Assembly (NCBI GenBank): GCA_000827325.1
Contig: KN832872.1
Span: forward strand, 310,001 to 374,000
Source of the DNA: Oidiodendron maius Zn
Taxonomy: Eukaryota; Ascomycota; Leotiomycetes; Myxotrichaceae
Length of the DNA stretch: 64,000 bases
Direction of reading: 5' to 3'
Shown: positions 1 through 10,230 of the stretch, piece by piece
How positions within the stretch are numbered: the first letter of the stretch is position 1
Layout of the letters: each line of letters begins with the position of its first letter
The notes under the pieces: model-generated
What the model was told of the DNA's origin: nothing
The model's database searches: none
The model's input: the letters and a program-made list of their open reading frames with translations, nothing else
Position numbers and translations under genes: made by a program

Positions 1-31
1 GGCCTCGGCTGTCTCGTTACTCGCCATAGCA

Positions 32-1698
32 ATGGACGAAGAAGGCCAGCCCACCCCGGCGCAGCCCATCTTAGCGTCTAACCTTCTGGAATTAGAGGAG
101 AAGCAAAGACGAAGGTTCGCTGACATGGGTGAGAGGATCAGCAGCGCCTGTGCGGTCCTTGACGAGTCCGTGCTCGGCGAAGGGGGCGTCGAGAGGGGCA
201 TTGTGCTGGGCATCAGTGCTGAGGGACTAGAGGGTCGATTGGTGAGTGTGCGCTGTTTAATCTTGTCACTTGTATCGAGTATATTGGTATGCGACGTGGA
301 GAGTTGTGTTCATCTTCACCGAGTAAATCATATTGGACTTCCATTGCGGAAAACTTCTCCCTGGTTTTATCGTTTTAAGCCCCTCATCCTGACTCAAAAT
401 CTTTGTTATAACCCAAATTGGGCCTTTTACCTTACATTGTGTTTCCCTCTCTCAGCACTTTCATCGAATTTTGGCGCTTTCGTGCAAACTTATTCTGCTG
501 CCCTGCTACAACCGGGCTAATTACACCAGTAGCTTTCACTCAACCTGATAGTGTCTGTTTTGCTCTCCGATACTCAAACCTCCGGACCAAAAAGGCCGCA
601 GGCGGCAATTATCGACACGACTGGTTCATTCCCCATCTCTCTTCTTGCGCGGGTCATCAGGTCTCGGATACTTCAAGCAGTCGGTGATCCAACTTCAAAA
701 AGCGCGACGACTGTGGATTCTACATCGACAAATTATGGCCAGATTGATAAGGAGAATCTGGTAAACGAAGTACAGAAGTACCTGGGGCAGGTGACTATTA
801 GCCGGGTCTTTGACGTTGAAGGCCTGTGGGAGGTGCTGAACGAAGTGACACTAGAGTCGCCGCCGTCACTCCCTCAGAGAGATGGCAAAACGACTGCTGC
901 CGATTTAATGCAAAGAAGCACTTCCTCATTTCCTATCACCTTACACGCGGGTGAAGAGCCATCGACTGTCGAGGAGATTATTGATAGCGAAGATGAAAAT
1001 CTCACTCCAGATGATAATTACGGAGCCACTGCTGAGCAGCCTGCAGATCAAGGACATGAAGGCATTCAGATACTCGTGGTCGACAATATGGGGGACATAA
1101 TTAACGAGTTGCTTGCGCGCAAGGAGAAAACCGATGGTAGTTCACTTTCTTCCGAGCGAAACCATTCGACTGTTGACAGTTAGCAGCACACAACCAACTT
1201 GGCGCACTCTCGACCTTTATTCATAACTTATCCTCATACTCCAACATCCTCACGATTCTTCACAACTCTACCATCTCGTCCAACCCGCCCCGTTCTTCCA
1301 ATGCCGACGCTCGCCCTTCATCTAGAAACCAGCCCCATCTTTCGAGCATAACTCTGTCTTCAATTTTCAATTCAAACCCTCTGAAGCCAGCACTAGGCAG
1401 GATCTTCGATCAGTTCCCCTCTCTCCACGTTATGCTTTCTCCTATGCCGAAGGCAAGGGGCGACGCAGAGCTACTGTATGGTGTGGATGACGACACGCGC
1501 CCTAAATCAGGTATAGAGTACTGCACCATCCTCGAGGTTCTAAAGGATGAAGCTCCAAATCGGGGCCATGGGAGATCAAGCAGCAGATTCGGGGCCCGCG
1601 AGCGGCAGTGGGTGGGGTTAGAGGTTAGTAATGAGGGGATAGGCTTGAGGCATGCATTTGGGGAAGAGGATGGAAGGAATACCCGAAGACAGCAATAG
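32..1698 (+). CDS. Rad51/RecA-fold recombination paralogue (Rad51D/Xrcc2-like), 442 aa
   Basis: Three exons are inferred: 32-241, 533-1136 and 1184-1698. Both introns have GT-AG ends (291 and 47 bases), and the frame is continuous only after splicing. The protein resembles the fungal Rad51-like DNA repair family. An N-terminal block has LGEGGVERGIVLGIS where the Walker A loop should be. It is followed by AAIIDTTGSFPISLLARVI, typical of the strand after Walker A in Rad51 paralogues. A Walker-B-like strand, IQILVVDNM, lies near residue 245. The last exon carries TILHNSTISSNPP and GRIFDQFPSLHVML, matching the C-terminal core. The P-loop lacks the GKT/S residues, so ATP binding may be weak or absent. 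The expected role is homologous recombination in the nucleus, by family. Which paralogue it is cannot be decided by eye. Confidence 0.72.
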
Positions 1699-2350
1699 AT
1701 GTGTCCGGAGTTCGAAATGCAACGGCACAAGATTGATTTCCCTAATGCTCCAAGCGGAAAAATGTGCAAGTCACTAATGTTTCTTCACTGTGTTCTCTGT
1801 GAAAGTCCGAGGCTGAGAAACCATCATAGACATATGCCACCAGCCACCCCCTGTGCAAGCCGAGGCTTTGATGATTTGCGCACCGCCACATGGTTTCGTG
1901 CAACCCCCACACACAGCCTGACCGCCTTTGAATAATGCCATGCAGATTTCCATGATTTCGTATGTCTCCCCACGCAGACCCTGCCTGCGGAAGACAAATA
2001 ACAACGGGCAGCAACAGATTGATGGTGTATACAACAGAGGACTTGAGGGAAGCCGGTATTGGGATTTGAATCTGTTCCGTGGAAGAGGCACGCGACATAG
2101 GTGTCTGAGATTTGAGGCTGTAAATAGCGAGTGGCGGGAGGAACGCACTGGAGACGACGTGGCACCCTTTCACCTGCAATAATCTTAGGCAGCTAGGTGA
2201 AGAGTGGGCTCTGCATTCCTATTTCGACTTGAAGTAGCACGACAGCTCATCTATCCCGTGGACAGGTCGGACTGCGGCTGCGGTGTTGTGTCTAGACCCC
2301 CAAGATCACTGGACTGAGACGCAGGAACGCTCAACACCGGCTCGCTCACC
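1699..2350. other. Intergenic spacer, Rad51-like to choline kinase
   Basis: This 652-base spacer lies between two genes in the same direction. Several overlapping short open frames occur on both strands, but none has splice sites or a recognisable protein. I read it as the 3' end of the upstream gene and the promoter of the kinase. Confidence 0.6.
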
Positions 2351-4913
2351 ATGTCGACGCCCTCTGAGAGCGTCCCAAATACGCCACTTCGACCGGCGCT
2401 CCGGACAGAGGACGATGGGCCTCTCAGTCCCAGGGGTGGACCTGCCAAATGTAAGGATCTCTTTGCATATTAAAGCGGGGTATTGTGGCGGAAAGAGGCT
2501 TCTATCCCATTTCCTGTTGTCACACGACCACTTGCTTATTTCCTTTTACAGTCGTATCCATCACCGAGCCAGAAACTTTTACTTCCCTTCCTCCTCCTGC
2601 GGAAGGTCCTAGAAGCAGACGATTCTCTACGGGCCTCGCTTCTAGGAGGATGACTGGCCGTCCCAACATGATGTCCATTTCCGCCTCCAGGCACTCACTC
2701 GCCAGCCAGAATAGCATGGATGACTTGAATCTCGCGTCAGATATCACTGGTATGCAGCAGCACTCGCGCGGGGAGAATCATCCCCATCATCATCATGCAC
2801 ATAATCATGATAGATTACTTCTCCAGGTCGCCGAATGGCTGCAGCGAGAGAAAGCAAAGCGCGCCAGTCGCAAGGCCACGAGATCGTCGAAAGATCTCGA
2901 ATCAGGCGAACAAGAAAAGGATATCGACGTAGTCAAGCCGTCCAGGCCGCGAACAGCGAGTCAAGGCTCAGATTCTAGTTCTGTGTCTCTGGACAAGCTG
3001 CAGCGGATATTAGAGGATAATATGAGTGGGTACACTCTTGATACTCTACCTCATACATCACCTTCCTTAGTGCCGAGAAGACCATCTCAGGTAAAGACGA
3101 GGAGACTGTCTGCGCGGAGGTTAAATTTCCAGAGTTCGGATACCGAGTACCAGGATGGGGATGTGATTGTGCCGTCGTGCGATGTGATATTAGATAATTC
3201 TAAGACGATGTCGTATAGCGGGGGCGCTGCCGGTTCTGCTAATGAGACAGTTACGCTCTCTACTTCCAAACGCGCCGAAAAAGAGAGAAAGGCCTGGCTG
3301 TCATTCAAGAGCGAGATACTGAGGCTGGCTCATACATTACGATTGAAGGGGTGGAGAAGAGTACCTTTGGAAATGGGAGCAGATATTGGCATTATGCGGT
3401 TGAGCGGTGCACTTACCAACGCAGTTTATGTTGTCTCTCCACCTACAGATCTCCCAGCGGTAAGTGACCCCAACACTTCTACGCAACATAAACCCCGCCC
3501 GCCACAGAAGCTGCTTTTGCGGATATACGGTCCGCAGGTGGAGCATTTGATCGATCGGGAGAACGAGCTGGGCATTCTTCGTCGTCTAGCACGCAAGAAG
3601 ATTGGGCCAAGACTCCTAGGGACATTCACAAATGGACGATTCGAGGAATACTACAATGCCCAGACGCTAACCGCGGAGGATCTGCGGGATGTAGCGACGA
3701 GCAAGCAGATTGCGAAGCGGATGAGGGAGTTACATGAAGGCATTGAACTGCTTCCGAGAGAGAGAGAAGACGGCCCGTTTGTATGGAAGAACTGGAACAA
3801 GTGGGTCGATAGGTGCGAGGAGATAATTCAGTATCTAGATAGGGAGATCTTAAGCGGCAAAAAGAAGAAGGGAGAGCCATGGAGAGAACGAGGCCTAGTG
3901 TGCGGTGTCGAGTGGAGGGTTTTTAAATCTGTCATTGACCAGTACCGGAAATGGCTCAAAGACTATTATCGAGCCAAGGGCGGCGTAATGAGGAGCCTGG
4001 TCTTTGCCCACAACGACGTACGTCTCTTCTTTCCTGCTTGCAACTACCTCATGACTAACACCCGCAGACACAATATGGTAATATACTGCGTTTGATACCT
4101 GAGCCACCATCTGCAGGTCAGGCTCCGTCTCCACTCCTGCTTCCTCAAAATACGCACAAGCAGCTTGTGGTAATTGACTTTGAGTATGCCTCTGCCAACA
4201 CACCTGGCCTCGAATTCGCCAACCACTTTACGGAGTGGTGTTACAATTACCATGACCCCGTCCGACCTTGGGCATGCAACACATCTCACTATCCTAGCTT
4301 GGAACAGCAGCGAGCATTCATACGAAGCTATGTCAACCACAGAGTACAGTTCAACCCCCGGGCATCTGCAACACCAAAGATGTCAGCGTCGGACGGGTTT
4401 GCCAAAGGCAGCATCAGCGAATTCCTCCTTGACTCGCGAACTCCCGGTGGAAGTGCCATGAGCATGATAGAAAGCAGCTACGCGGAAGACGAAGTGCGCC
4501 GGGAACAAGACACAGAGATGCAGATTGATGCATTACTAAAAGAGGTCAAGATCTGGCGTGTGGCAAATAGTGCACAGTGGGTTGCTTGGGGTATCGTGCA
4601 GGCCAAGGTACCAGAGCTGGATTCGAAGAGCCTCGAGGCCGCAGGGGCAGAAATGTCACCTGCTGGTAGGTCAGTTGATACGGGCCTCGAAGTGAACAAG
4701 GTGCCGGAAGGCCATGTAGCTGAAGCGCTGCAAAATGGCGAGACTGCCAAGGAAGCCGAACTGTTAGAGGAGGAGGAAGATCATTTTGACTATCTGGCAT
4801 ACGCACAGGATAGAGCCCGCTTCTTCTGGGGTGATATCGTAGGTCTTGGTCTTGTGAAGAAGGAAGAGCTACCAGAAGAGCTAGCAAAAAGCTTGAAAAT
4901 GGTTGACCGTTGA
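2351..4913 (+). CDS. Choline (ethanolamine) kinase, about 800 aa
   Basis: Exons are 2351-2450, 2552-4017 and 4068-4913. A further 48-base segment at 3460-3507 has a perfect GTAAGT donor and an ACAG end but is in frame, so it may be an optional intron (803 aa if kept, 787 aa if removed). The kinase signature HNDTQYGN is created by splicing at 4017/4068 (about residue 520). The second signature, VVIDFEYAS, follows near residue 556, with the EFANHFTEWCYNYH choline-kinase block. A long low-complexity N-terminal region of about 280 residues with a His-rich stretch precedes the kinase fold; such extensions are usual in filamentous fungi. The enzyme phosphorylates choline with ATP, the first step of the CDP-choline (Kennedy) pathway to phosphatidylcholine. 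Acidic Glu-rich patches near the C-terminus are non-catalytic. Confidence 0.93.
3460..3507 (+). other. Candidate optional 48-base intron inside the choline kinase
   Basis: GTAAGT donor and CCACAG acceptor flank a segment that has no stop and a length divisible by three. Both spliced and unspliced forms keep the frame. It lies in a variable loop between PPTDLPA and KLLLRIYGPQ. Confidence 0.5.
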
Positions 4914-5306
4914 TATACTGATCGATATCTTGAGGGCGGCCCTGCTTGTTAGGCTATCGCAATCTCTCTCTTCCGGACCTATTCAACTCTTCAGCAAACA
5001 TTAGTCTGTATACAACGGCAATTAAAAAATATGTTCGAAATATTGTGCACGAAACTAAACAGGCGTCCTGTCCATTGACTCGACAATTCTGGTGTCCGGG
5101 CTCATTGCCTTTAATCTTTCGACAGATAGAAGACTATAAACAAGTATTAAGAATATGGAAATCTTGGACAGAATCTTAAGGGGATATAATTTTAAGCTTA
5201 TATATTTATGGTAGGCCTTTAGGCCGCTTACCCCTCTATATACTATGACAACGGATCTCCAAACCCTAACGCCAGTAATGCACTTCCCACTCCACTAAAT
5301 AATAAT
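4914..5306. other. Convergent intergenic spacer
   Basis: This is AT-rich DNA between the 3' ends of the choline kinase and the cyclophilin. No ORF or RNA gene is recognised in it; it should hold the two 3' UTRs and polyadenylation signals. Confidence 0.6.
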
Positions 5307-5899
5307 TTAGCTCTCCTCGTCACCATCCAAGACCCGGGCCTTTACAATCCTCACCTCCTCAATTGGCCTATCCTCCGCCCCTGTCTTCACCAAACCCATC
5401 CTTTTCACCACCCCCAACCCTCTAGTAACTCGACCAAAAATGGTATGCTTGCCATCTAACCACGGAGTGGGCGCCAAGGTTATAAAGAACTGACTTCCAT
5501 TCGTATTCGGCCCCGCATTCGCCATACTGAGTATCCCCGCCCCTGTGTGCTTAAGACCAGGGTGGATCTCGTCCTCGAACTTTTCGCCATAGATGCTGCT
5601 TCCGCCTCGGCCAGTTCCTGTAGGATCACCCGTCTGTAGCATGAAGTTTGGAATTATGCGGTGGAAGAGAAGGGTGTCGTAGTATCCGCGTTCAGTGAGG
5701 GTCTGGAAGTTCTTGCAAGTCTGGATGGGTGTTAGGAAGGCTCGTAATTGGGAGGCGGCAAAGACGAACCTTGGGCGCATGGTCGTGGTAGAGCTCAACA
5801 ATTATTGTCCCCTGTGAATCAATTAGAAGCCTTCAGAGGAAGTAGCATCCTGACAAGGTGACATACCATTGTCGTCTCCAACGAGATATTAGAGGCCAT
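5307..5899 (-). CDS. Cyclophilin-type peptidyl-prolyl isomerase (PPIL1 class), 162 aa
   Basis: Three exons on the minus strand: 5899-5867, 5811-5770 and 5720-5307. They join to [11 protein letters not shown], then [14 protein letters not shown], then [15 protein letters not shown]. The 162-residue length is that of the minimal single-domain cyclophilins related to human PPIL1. Active-site residues are visible: [14 protein letters not shown] with Arg, Phe and Gln; [16 protein letters not shown] with Ala, Asn, Gln and Phe; and [12 protein letters not shown] with Trp, Leu and His. The enzyme isomerises peptidyl-prolyl bonds. PPIL1 orthologues act in the spliceosome, so nuclear location is likely by family. 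No signal peptide is seen. Two of the three exons are very short (33 and 42 bases). Confidence 0.95.
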
Positions 5900-6688
5900 C
5901 TCGCTTGCTGTTACTGCAAGATTGGTTTTGTTTATCGGGGGATGGCGTTAGGAGATACAGCTTCAGAGCGCGTTGGATATTGCACCGTAAAAAATTGGTG
6001 CTCTGGCAATGAAGGCTTGAACGCCACTGAGAAGGAGGATGCGAATGTTGAAGTTTGATGTTCCTGCAGTTTGTGACAAGGCTGACGGCCGGCTAAAAAT
6101 TCCTCCCTGCCTTGCGGAATAGGCTCAGTGATTTGTGCTGGGAGCTCACCTCGGCGCCGCCGCTTTTACGCGGCGCTGATGATGCCTCAGGTGAGCACGC
6201 TTGCAGGGGCGCCGCCTTTAATGGGCTAGGGTGCGCCTGGGTGACCGACAGCGTCACCCCCGCGACCTGCAACTCACCACCTCCGCGACTAGGAATGAGA
6301 ATAGGAAATTAGAATCAATTTCTAGGAGGTGCAAGATACGTACACCTTTTAAGAGCTGGGCGGGCCCTCCGCCCACTCATCTTCCTCTCAGCGACCTCTA
6401 GCGATGTCCCCTCACCAGATCCTCGCCCCTGGCCGTGTAAATATTGGATGCTAAGAAAATGTGTACAAGATCCGGTGTATGCCAATGGAAAAGATACACT
6501 CAAATCAGTAATATAAGAGTATTGCATCTTTCTCGCAAAGGACGTATAATATCTTTCTATATGAGTGTCGTGAGACTGGGGGTCGGTTTGAAAGGGTTAG
6601 GTTGGTTGTATTATTATTGATTGATTCTAGTCTAATCCTTCTGTCCCTGCTATACATCCTCAGTGTGGGTCAGGTGATAGAGCACTAG
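5900..6688. other. Start of AT-rich gene-poor island
   Basis: No supported gene. A GC-rich patch at about 6130-6300 holds a small inverted pair (GCGCCGCCGCTTTTACGCGGCGC, split over the loop) and several repeats of GGTGAG/CTCACC, which could be a folded remnant of a small element. I cannot assign a family. Confidence 0.35.
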
Positions 6689-6814
6689 GTGCTACTTAAT
6701 CACCGTTCCGAACTGCTCTTACTACCCGGAATAACCTCATATTCCGACAATGAGCATTGTGCTGACTGCATGTTTCATAGGAAACCTCGTCAATCCTCCC
6801 CCGAATATGGTGAA

Positions 6815-7036
6815 CGGTATGGCGAGGAGGAATTGCTGCAGGGCCTGTACGTAACCTTTTGGTGGCAAACTGATATCATGGTACCCAACATCTTATGGAT
6901 GTTCCTTTGTATTACGGCTGTCTGGTTAGCTATAATTGTTTGGGGCGGAACGACAGCAAATTGGGCTACTGCAATATCGGTCGGACAGTTTATACTATTA
7001 CCTATAGCGCTTGTATTTCATTATACGAACGACTAG
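6815..7036 (+). pseudogene. Fragment of a two-helix membrane protein, likely decayed
   Basis: The frame ending at the TAG at 7034-7036 encodes two convincing hydrophobic helices, NILWMFLCITAVWLAIIV and ATAISVGQFILLPIALVF, joined by a polar WGGTTANW turn and ending in FHYTND. The composition looks coding, but no start exon or partner domain is seen upstream and the surroundings are AT-rich and gene-poor. I read it as the C-terminal remnant of a membrane protein gene. It could instead be the last exon of a short live gene; the family is not recognised. Confidence 0.35.
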
Positions 7037-7854
7037 ATATGTCTAACATATATAAATCTTAGCACAGTTTCCATTATCTTAAGCGTTATATTCTAAACCT
7101 GCAAAACAGCGTACATGTAGGAAGTAACTAGGTAGGTATTATTGGCTTGGAGATCGGAGTATCAAGCATATGGTTTCTTTAGGGTAGGTAGAGAAGCGAG
7201 AAGCAAAGGCCCATGTATTACGCAGAAAAAAATTGGGGGAAGAGGGGGGCTAACAGTCATTTAGGGCAGCATGTTTGCCCTTGGCAGGTTCAGATATAAT
7301 TCGACTTGGTCGATCTATTGCTATTCATGACTAGAGTCCGAGTGGCTATGAATTATCTAACTGGAGTTTCTATACCCGAGACTATAGATTAACAAAATAT
7401 TCTTAGCTCTTAATCCTGAAAGACTAGCCTGGAATCAGAGTGAAGCTGGATTCTTTATTGTTTAAAGTTCTACCAGCCTTTATTCATATCTAAGACAAGT
7501 CTAGAGGCTAGACGATATGACTGGACTAGGTTCTGCTTATTCCAATTCATCCAATATTCAAAACCAGATTTGGGTAAAAACCTCTTATACTTTTCTAGTA
7601 CAGATATTTGCCTATAATACCTCAAGCCTATGCTTTAGATTCTTGGTATTTTTTACGCTGCTTCTAACCAAAGCTTTTGGGGAGTCTTGATACTACTACT
7701 TCTTAATTTACGCTCTTTCTAAACCCATGAACCAGTGGTATTGTAAGTGTTGAGCTAGTATGTGCAACGCGGCTTACCTCTAGACTCGCGGGGTTGTAGT
7801 GGTTCGGCATATCTCGGCTTATCATGGAGGATAAGCGACTGTAAACAACCAAGG
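7037..7854. other. AT-rich spacer without recognisable genes
   Basis: TA-rich sequence with no ORF of note on either strand. The composition fits old repeat DNA altered by repeat-induced point mutation, but no parent element can be named. Confidence 0.4.
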
Positions 7855-7960
7855 GGTGAGATGGCCGAGTTGGTTATGGCGCCAGGTTAAGGAGCTATCC
7901 TTAGCATAATTTCCTGGTCACGAAAGTGGCGTGGGTTCGAGGTATGTTAACCCCCCACAT
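7855..7960 (+). pseudogene. tRNA-Leu-like fossil or tRNA-derived SINE head
   Basis: The 5' part folds as a class II tRNA. It has acceptor strand GGTGAGA, an A-box TGGCCGAGTTGG, and an anticodon stem CCAGG/CCTGG. The loop reads TTAAGG plus about 18 extra bases that look like an intron, so the anticodon would be AAG (Leu). A long variable arm is built around CACGAAAGTG. GTGGGTTCGAGG starts the T arm, but about 10 extra bases separate it from CCCAC, and no strand complementary to GGTGAGA follows. The gene is therefore probably dead. A run of about 20 T residues lies 80 bases downstream, as in a Pol III terminator, so a tRNA-derived SINE is the alternative. Confidence 0.55.
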
Positions 7961-8019
7961 TCTACATATACATGATCTGACACACCACCAGTCCCACTCT
8001 CATCAACCGAATCTTTTAC

Positions 8020-8039
8020 TTTTTTTTTTTTTTTTTTTT
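8020..8039. repeat. Poly-T run
   Basis: An almost pure tract of about 20 T residues just after the tRNA-like fossil. It could serve as a Pol III terminator on the plus strand or be the reversed poly-A tail of an inserted element on the minus strand. Confidence 0.8.
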
Positions 8040-8238
8040 ACCAATCCTTATAGGGATGGTACCAAATTATCACGCTAATTATTACTATATGGAGGCATAT
8101 TAGATTTCTTCCTATCTCATTAAGCGAATTCTTACTTTTAAAGCCCTTCTGGTTCGCTCGCTTAGCAAAACGGGCATGATATCAGCGTTTAGTATCTGGA
8201 ACCAAAGGTTTAGAAAAAACAGATCTAGTTCATAACCC

Positions 8239-9096
8239 TTAAGTATTGTTAAAAAAACCATGAGCCATCTTAACTAACATCTTTGTATCTGGTAATGATC
8301 TGTGGTTCATGCCAATGAGTTTGTCGCCAGGAAAGAGAAGTGGAAATATTTTCTCAAGGGCACAACTTATACCCGGCATATTGTGTTTCCATTCCTGTAG
8401 CAACCTCCAGCTATTTGAGTATAATGGGCGGCATTCCATCTTGCTATCACCAGTTCTAGCGATGAGTCTTTCCAAGGCGTGCCAGTCATAGCCACTCATT
8501 GACCACTCGACGAGAAAGGAATGCTTATTCATTCCTGCCGCCTTGAGAACTTGGACAATCTGCTCTGGTCGATGCCCAGTGACCTTCTTGTCAGTTGGAG
8601 GCCCGAGGACTTTGGCCAGAGTTCGATAGCGAAAGTCGTTATCAGGTGGTGTGGCGTGAAGATTAAACATTTGATCAATTGTGAGACCGTAATCAATTAT
8701 TGTGTCGATAATCACGTTGTTATTACCGTCTATAACACTAATCTCGATTGCATCAGCGAATTGTCCCTTGACTGCCACAGTAGTCTCAACGTCAATGAAG
8801 AACACAGTGCTCGGATTAGTATCGAGCGCCTCCTTTACCCTTCTAGCCGTTTCCGACATGGTGAATGTTCTAGAGTGGAGAAATTTATTCATCATATTAA
8901 CGTCTGTGACTGCCGAAACCCGCATCAGAGGGAACAATCGTGTGTGAGATTCTTCCAAGTGATTTTGGACGGTCTGAAGTTTTGTAAACGTTACGCCACA
9001 TTGCATTGGACAAGACATAACGAAATTGAAGTGAGTAGTGAGCTGATGAATAGTCATATTCCTCGCCGATGTGTAAGTCTCTTCACAAGGCTGCAA
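8239..9096 (-). CDS. Zinc-finger plus DEDDh exonuclease-domain protein (5' end unresolved)
   Basis: The open frame gives about 285 residues. The N-terminal part holds two C2H2-like fingers, the first with Cys-x4-Cys-x12-His-x4-His and the second as CPMQCGVTF with a paired HLEESH. The rest is an RNase T/DEDDh fold. It has FFIDVETT (first Asp and Glu, near residue 100), YDWHALERL (third acidic residue) and HRSLPDTKML (catalytic His and last Asp). The full catalytic set is thus present. The first finger continues upstream in frame, past 9096, without a clear ATG, so an upstream exon or a start at the Met at 9057 is possible. The likely activity is 3'-5' exonuclease on RNA or DNA; the substrate is unknown. 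It sits in a decayed, AT-rich island. Confidence 0.7.
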   Translation of the reverse strand: MQPCEETYTSARNMTIHQLTTHFNFVMSCPMQCGVTFTKLQTVQNHLEESHTRLFPLMRVSAVTDVNMMNKFLHSRTFTMSETARRVKEALDTNPSTVFFIDVETTVAVKGQFADAIEISVIDGNNNVIIDTIIDYGLTIDQMFNLHATPPDNDFRYRTLAKVLGPPTDKKVTGHRPEQIVQVLKAAGMNKHSFLVEWSMSGYDWHALERLIARTGDSKMECRPLYSNSWRLLQEWKHNMPGISCALEKIFPLLFPGDKLIGMNHRSLPDTKMLVKMAHGFFNNT

Positions 9097-9139
9097 AGTG
9101 CATAGAAATTGGCCGAGAATACTTGTCCCAGTTGACGCA

Positions 9140-9613
9140 ATGATCCCATCGATTTATAAAAATAAATTAATTTCCATTGAGAAGAACTTCGGGGGGTTAC
9201 AGAAAGACGTCAAAGCTGAAGTACTTGGGATTGAGCATACAAGTTCAAAAAGGCCTAGGGCACTAACATGTCCAAGGCCGTTTAGAGCGCAAGCCCTAGC
9301 TAATAAATCGAAGAGTCTTGAAGCAAACGTTTTGTCAAAGCTACAAAACCCCTCTATTGTAGTAGAAGATGAGCAGAACAGAATCGCTCTTAGCAATATT
9401 GCGAATGCCTCGGCATTTGATAGCTGCTTGATGATTAGTCCCAGTCAAGGCAATCTCGTCAATGAAGTCGCTCCCACACTAAAGCGTCTTTTAACAAACA
9501 TGCCACATTGGTCAAGCATTGGAGGAGCTAGCAAGAGACCGCTCGAGTCAACCTCTGGCCTTTCCTTCTTGCCTGAAACGAAGTCGAAAGTTGAACAGCA
9601 GCGCATCGCGTAA
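9140..9613 (+). CDS. Unknown ORF, 157 aa, divergent from the exonuclease
   Basis: An ATG-started frame with balanced codon use and a plausible protein composition: rich in Ser, Lys, Leu and Asn, with no long low-complexity run. I recognise no domain, signal peptide or membrane helix. It runs away from the exonuclease gene, with the start regions nearly touching or overlapping, which leaves little room for a promoter. It may be the last exon of a larger gene or a remnant of the same insertion that carries the exonuclease. Confidence 0.35.
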   Translation: MIPSIYKNKLISIEKNFGGLQKDVKAEVLGIEHTSSKRPRALTCPRPFRAQALANKSKSLEANVLSKLQNPSIVVEDEQNRIALSNIANASAFDSCLMISPSQGNLVNEVAPTLKRLLTNMPHWSSIGGASKRPLESTSGLSFLPETKSKVEQQRIA

Positions 9614-9889
9614 AGAACACTGCAGGTAGCGGATAATTACGGGCAAGCCGGTGAATTAATGGGCGATCACAGCAAATACGGAAAAGCCGTTGAAGACTGG
9701 AATGCTCCCTCTATCTAGGGCTTTTAGTATAGTCTTCGTATCGGGAGTTTATTGCTCGAAAGTATATCGCTTATAGTATTGTATTTCTCTATGTAGTATC
9801 GGGCAGAGACTCTAGCCCTAAAGTCTTAAAAGCGTTCCATATCGCGCGCGTGTTGTAGGACCAATTGTCACAATAGTGCAGATCTGGTC
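9614..9889. other. AT-rich spacer
   Basis: TA-rich DNA with no supported gene. A loose inverted match between CTAGGGCTTTTAG near 9715 and CTAGCCCTAAAG near 9811 is too weak to call terminal repeats. Confidence 0.3.
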
Positions 9890-10230
9890 TACAGCTCATG
9901 TCTTAGCCAATACGAGGAAGGCTTTGGGAGGATGTTGTATTTGCCGCAAGTTTGTCATAGTACTGTATGGGATGGAAGAGCCTGGAACCCGGATTTCAAG
10001 CTTTGGCGGACCCATGTAATAAATCCACCGTTCTCGACACAGTTTGTGCCTTTCTAGTGACTTCTCTGATTATGTATCCGATCCGCAGAGGAGTAGAGCG
10101 ACGAGTAGAGTTGAAAGCCGACAATTGGAACTGAAGGGGAAGCTGCTCATGGACCACGAGGGCCAAGGGCGGAGGCAGGACGAGGGAGGACGTTATGCTG
10201 AACTATATGAGCACCAAAAAGTGACCAGGC
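9890..10230 (+). repeat. Diverged repeat, copy A
   Basis: Copy A aligns in several blocks with 10716-11070 at a drift of about 826-842 bases. Examples: TTAGCCAATACGAG at 9903 against TTAGCCAATATGAG at 10730; a block around 10024; and GGACGTTATGCTGAAC at 10185 against GGACGATACGCTGAAC. Many differences are C/T or G/A. No coding content is seen, so the family is unknown. Confidence 0.6.

Noticed and set aside
8521-9105. 194-codon plus-strand ORF opposite the exonuclease
   Set aside because: It is the antisense shadow of a frame with intact DEDDh motifs; its own translation is Cys/Ser/Leu-rich without structure.
9715-9825. Inverted CTAGGGCTTTTAG / CTAGCCCTAAAG pair as transposon ends
   Set aside because: The match is short and imperfect, with no target-site duplication or transposase nearby.
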